Shown in pieces: positions 59,470-64,000 of a DNA stretch of 64,000 nt. Position numbers and translations under genes: made by a program. How positions within the stretch are numbered: the first letter of the stretch is position 1; every line of letters begins with the position of its first letter. The stretch spans positions 25,909,866 to 25,973,865 of the forward strand of contig NC_047062.1 in the NCBI RefSeq assembly GCF_902459465.1, read 5' to 3'. The notes beneath the pieces are model-generated. The model was given only the letters and a program-made list of their open reading frames with translations. It was not told the origin of the DNA and made no database searches. This stretch comes from Asterias rubens (taxonomy: Eukaryota > Echinodermata > Asteroidea > Forcipulatida > Asteriidae).

Positions 59470-60720
59470 GTTTTTTTATTTCCTTCCTCTTAGTCTTCTC
59501 CATGGTCTTATGGTGTAACCTCAACATGCGGTTCAAACATTTTTAACACAAATCCTTGGAAATTCACGACTTTATTGTTTTTTTTATGTAAAATCTATTG
59601 ACACTCACTGCAATTTCATGTCTGATGAGAAAGTTTGTTTGTATGTGCATGAGGCGCAGTATTTGTAGTTGGCAGAGCTTCGCTCAAGGAACAGAACAGC
59701 TCAATGGTCAAAGTTGCCACAGCAGAATTCTTGGGCTCATCACTTTCTCGCAATTATTGGGATATTTGTTTTAAATTTTGTTCAGATGCACAGCTTATTT
59801 TACTGCAGTTCTTAGTGAAGTTCTTAAAACTGACATTAAATACAGAATTAAAAATGAAAGATTCGCTTCTGCAACAGCTGGGAAAATGTGCAGCAAAATA
59901 TGTGTTAGTAAAAACATAAAAAATGAGCTTGCCTGGCTCAAAACTTATTTCCTGTGATTTTAAAAGGTAAAAAATGCAGTATTGGACAGCACTTTTCACT
60001 CGATCACCATGTCCAATGACTGCAAGCTAGTCTTAATTAATTTTCTCCTGCGTTCTGTAGCCCTCTCTTCCCTTTGGCGATGTATTGCATCATGTAAACA
60101 ACCAAGAGCGCCTTGAATCAAAACTAACACTCGGCCAGCCATGAAACTGTAGTCAATAACAGATTAAGAGTCAGGAAATTTAATCTTTTAATATATTTCA
60201 ATGTTTATAAAAGGCCAATTTTGTTAACAAATGCTGTCTTTACAAATTACAATATTTGTTACACTACAAAAACTTGTTGAACCACATTATTTACTCATTC
60301 GTACAAGTATTAAAAGTATCTTGACATTCATATTTCATAATGGTAACTCAATTTGAAGGTGTTTTCCCCAAACTTGTTTTTTTACACAAAATTCAATTCA
60401 TGGCATGTATGTATGCTGTCATTGCAATGTCTTCCTTTATGTTTAGTAATCAAGGTTTTGGTTGATTTTTTTCCAAAAATGTGTCAACAAATACAAACAC
60501 TTTAAATAGATAATTTTATAGATTTGAAAATATTACAATCAATAATGTAAGGAATTGCACAAATAATTCGCCAAGGATAGCAGTGGTAGTCCATAGACCT
60601 TAGAGTTTGTTTACCACTTTACAGAAGAATGGGTACCAACTGTCACAAATGCAACACCCAGTTTGGTTATAATCATTTTTTTAACACATCAACATACCTT
60701 GACATCATCAGTATTAAAAG
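59470..60720. other. Intergenic between ALKBH1 and CPQ
   Basis: 59430-59465 is a family B end (GGCAAGTCTGCTGCCACCTA). Otherwise AT-rich without coding or repeat structure that I can support. Confidence 0.4.
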
Positions 60721-60730
60721 GGGTTCTATT

Positions 60731-61107
60731 AAAGTCATTGGACACTTTCGGTAAACAGAATTGTCCAAGACCCACACTTCGTGTATCACAACTTCTATAT
60801 AAAATAACAAACCTGTGAAAATTTAGGCTCAATCGGTCATCGGAGTCGGGAGAAAATAACGGGAAAACCCACCCTTGTTTCCGCACGTTTTGCCATGTCA
60901 TGACATGTGTTTAAAATAAATCTGTAATTCTCTAAAATATCGAGAATTTATATTGTTTTAATGTTTTCTCAAAAAGTAAAGCATTTCATGGAATAATATT
61001 TCAAGAGAAGTCTTTCACCATTACCTTCTGTAAAACCTGTAAGTTATTTGTAAATCTGTGAACTTAAAAAAAAAATTCTGTTCCGAAAGTGTCCAATGGC
61101 TTTAAAA
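60731..61107. mobile_element. Family C foldback element
   Basis: The ends are TTAAAGTCATTGGACAC and GTGTCCAATGGCTTTAA, an almost perfect inverted pair. The interior matches 42396-42752. It lies between CPQ and ALKBH1. Confidence 0.8.
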
Positions 61108-61747
61108 ACTAATTATTCGAGGATGCAGTGGTGTGGGTCGAGCTAAATTTCATGGTGCTGTTTACCAACGAATACTGTGCTTATAAACCATGCCCTGTAT
61201 AAGGCACGTTTCTCCTATGGCCCATGGCAGAATGCAGTGTGCAGAATTCCATGGTAAGCAACGCAAGTTGGGACCTTAATTTTTTGTTAGTTCTAGTATG
61301 CCTTAGTGCTGTTACCCATCAACATAAACCACTGCATCTCCCTCCCCCCTTTCAAACTGTTGATAAAGTACAGCAGAACCAGTGCTTTATAAAGAAGATA
61401 ATAACAATAACAAGAATGTCACTGAGCCAGGAGGGCTACGACAAACAAATCTACTGAGCCCCACTAAAGTTTGCAGTTTCTATAAAAGCTAATCAGTCTT
61501 CTGACATGCAGTCATGTTTGCTTGGTGGATTCTTCACCTCCTTTCACCTTTGTGGGCTCCATTTGTATCCCTCCTTAGACGGGAAACTTGTATTGGTCTA
61601 GGTTTTTGTTCTGTCACTGACTGCATGGGTTTGTCCCAGCTTGGGTCCCCCCTACAAACTTGAACTTCATTCTCCATATCTTTTCTTCACAGGTATCACC
61701 GGCCCTTCAGCTTTTAGTGCAAGGAACTTTTGGAAGATTCCTTGGTT

Positions 61748-61753
61748 TTATTA
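61748..61753 (-). terminator. Candidate polyadenylation signal of ALKBH1
   Basis: AATAAA on the minus strand, about 250 bases after the ALKBH1 stop codon. It is a normal position for a 3' UTR signal, but no transcript evidence is available here. Confidence 0.4.
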
Positions 61754-62005
61754 CCAACTAATCACCACAGGGGAGTAAAAAAACATCAATGTGAAATGAA
61801 CTGAACCTCACTGTCAGAAAACTAATTAATTGAAAGCTTTGTTTCTTGCATTTATGTATCTGATTTAATGTGTTCTTATTTCCTTTCCCCACAAACCAGC
61901 CAGGCTACAAGACCATCCACTAATCTCGGGCTTGCAGGGTAGTGGCATTTTCAACCCTGGTCAGATGTATGTAGCCTGTTTGATATGTTGAATTGTATGA
62001 CATGT

Positions 62006-63002
62006 TCAAGTCTGACTTTGGTCAAAGCTATCAGCTTTTCTTTTTACTCCAGAAAATTGTGATCCTTCTTTGATATCACATTGAATACAATCAGATGTGG
62101 ACAACTTCAAAGTTCTCTCTACGGTTGCAAGAGTATTTTCAGGGAAATTGCAACCTTGGCCAGTCACTTGCCTCACACTGATGTTAATACGAGATCTTGA
62201 CATGAACTCGCCAAAGGGTTCCCAAATATCCCCTTGCAGTGATTGGACAGTCTCTAGAACAATGGCACTGTTGGGAACATTAGTACTATCAAGTCCACAC
62301 TGTGAATCGTCAGTGTTAATATTACCTCCAAACTTGGCACCAGGTTCCAGAGTTCTGTCTTGCTCTGGACTGGTGGTCTGAGGCATGATGCCTGTTGGAT
62401 CTTCCCTGTGAACAACTTCGGCGCTACAATATGATGAAGAATTGTTTACTTTGCCTTCTGACATGACTGACTTTGTACAAGTGGGCTCACTTGAGGTTGG
62501 GCATGTCCCAAGTGAAACACAACCCTTATTGTAATTGTCCACTTGGGAACTAGTATCTGCATCGCTGGTACGTTCAGCTGGATAGCAGGTCAATTCATGT
62601 TGGTATGAATCTACACTAGCCTTAAGCCTGGTGTGCTCTCTTATTGAGGGCCTATCAAGCCTTGCTGCACTGTCAGACTGATATTCCAGGCTATCATTCA
62701 TCTCATTACCCTTGTTCAAGTGTTGAGTTTCTCCACAATCATAATTTTGAGTTCTATTGCAACAACATGGTTCCTTTGTACTTGTAGAGCTCTCCAAACA
62801 ATCAAGGTCCATGTGATTTACTTTGTTCAGATAAGCTGGAAGTTTACTTGATCCATCAGGAGGAAGAATTCTTGGGACTGCATGGTAGCAGAGGCGGGAT
62901 TCGCCTCCCATAACGATGATGTCGCCACTGTGGAGATACATTGCCAATGGGGTTGTTTCTTTGGATTTGCCTCCAAGTAAGAAGACTGCTGATTGGCCGA
63001 GG
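62006..63002 (-). CDS. ALKBH1: ALKBH1-like dioxygenase, last coding exon only, with a long insert
   Basis: One continuous 331-codon reading frame plus stop is preceded by a CAG acceptor (phase 2) after a pyrimidine tract; upstream exons lie beyond 64000. It opens with [12 protein letters not shown] and [25 protein letters not shown], the C-terminal half of the AlkB jelly-roll. His in YHAVPR is the distal iron ligand, and R-x5-R in RINISVRQV supplies the 2-oxoglutarate-binding arginines. ALKBH1 proteins are Fe(II)/2-oxoglutarate oxygenases acting on nucleic acids (tRNA and DNA demethylation have been reported) in nucleus and mitochondria. Between the His and Arg motifs is a Ser/Thr/Cys-rich segment of about 200 residues; vertebrate proteins have roughly 40 there. 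The C-terminus ends with a basic patch (GVKRKAD), comparable to the vertebrate SEVKRARI tail. Confidence 0.93.
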
Positions 63003-63499
63003 CTGTTAAATGATGAAAAAAAAAAAACATTTTTAACAATCTGCCATGACCTTGTGGGATGCTACATAAAACATTACTGACACGAAATACAAAGTTGTGT
63101 CGCACATTGCGCCTTGGTTTAGGGATAAATATTATACAAACAAAAATGCTTATAAACAATGTTCATGGTGAGCACATTTTTATTCCTTGAAAATTTAAAG
63201 ATCAATATAAGCCACAAAAATGATTTAAAGATCAATTCAACAAATTAAAGTGATCAATTCAACAAATTAAAGCGAAGCCAAGTTAAATGGCATACACCAT
63301 GTATTATATTTCTTAACCAATGAAAATAAACTCTTATTATTGCCTAATGCAAAACAATTGTTGCCATGTAAAGCCTGTGATTCAGAATTTGAAGCAGTGC
63401 CTTGGAGTTGGGCCAAGATAAGGGAGTTGCAGGGACACCTTTTTTTAAATGAGATATTGCCAAATCACAAGTCCTGAGGGCTGCACTTGACTAATTTGG

Positions 63500-63790
63500 G
63501 CTATCAACCCAAATTAACGTCACCAGGCGCGCACTGCCACCTACTCCTAGGGCTGAAACAGGGTTACCCCATTCATAGATCATAAGGATGTTGGCATGGG
63601 GTATCATCTATAAGGAGCCTGGTTGGTAGAGCAGAATGCGCTACCTTCCAAACTTTTTGCGAAGCAGTTTTGGCTTAGTATCATGACCGTGAATCCAGGA
63701 ATCAACCCCACACTCTGGTGCTGACAACGTGGGCTTGGGTCCGATGAACTAGACCGTACCGCTCGGGAGCTTGGGAGCAAGTACCACATG
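63500..63790 (-). mobile_element. SINE containing the single-copy ancestor of the 80-bp minisatellite unit
   Basis: The minus strand has a tRNA-like head (GAGTGTGGGGTTGATTCCTG), TCTGCTCTACCAACCAGG, then a segment (63612-63537) matching the 22-kb array: GATGATACCCCATGCC, GGGGTAACCCTGTTTCAGCC and CTAGGAGTAGGTGG. Confidence 0.7.
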
Positions 63791-63799
63791 AAAAGAGCA

Positions 63800-64000
63800 G
63801 GGCCCAATTTCATAGAGCAGCTTACATGTAGCAGCCAATTTTATGCTTACCTGTGCAACTTCCATTCCATAGCGCTGCTAACCGTAAGCACTCAAAAAAG
63901 GCGTGAAACCCTAATGTGCTTACAGCACAAAAATAAATGAGGTCACAATGCAAATCCACGTTGAACGTGCAATATGGCCGCCCTATTTTTCTGCTAACCT
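63800..64000. mobile_element. Foldback/SINE-like element running off the right edge
   Basis: GGGCCCAATTTCATAGAGCA at the start, then TCCATAGCGCTGCTAACC. The rest lies outside the window. Confidence 0.5.

Overview
This window is metazoan nuclear DNA. Its genes are split by GT-AG introns, and most of the sequence is intron or intergenic DNA packed with short foldback transposons, tRNA-derived SINEs and (TAA)n-tailed elements. The protein similarities (deuterostome-like WDR27, CPQ and ALKBH1, plus an orphan rhodopsin-type receptor) and the repeat style suggest an echinoderm, possibly a sea star. That assignment is an inference; no marker gene here proves it.

Four genes can be read, all on the minus strand. 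(1) WDR27, a WD40-repeat protein, has 17 coding exons from 30990 down to 4656; its last exons should lie beyond the left edge. (2) A two-exon class A GPCR of 359 residues lies at 40021-37954. (3) CPQ, a secreted or lysosomal zinc dipeptidase of the M28 family, is complete at 475 residues in 14 exons from 59260 to 45732. (4) The last coding exon of ALKBH1 lies at 63002-62006, with its 5' exons beyond the right edge. Exon phases agree at every internal junction of WDR27, the GPCR and CPQ. The four genes have no obvious common pathway.

Between and inside the genes the main content is mobile DNA. At least five foldback families begin TTAAAGG and end CCTTTAA; the commonest (called family A here) has about 20 copies or remnants. 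Other content includes several unrelated hairpin elements, a mariner-type transposon with a broken transposase, the 3' end of a non-LTR retrotransposon set among (TTA)n microsatellites, a 13-copy 80-bp minisatellite in a WDR27 intron, and a 624-bp near-complete inverted repeat in a CPQ intron. Nested insertions let some target sites be read directly.

No tRNA, rRNA or CRISPR features are supported. No wholly new gene system is evident. The points most worth checking are the triple CACGTGAC cluster upstream of CPQ, the large insert in ALKBH1, the covarying central palindrome of family A, and the SINE-derived minisatellite. All calls come from reading the sequence and from remembered family features; no database search was run.
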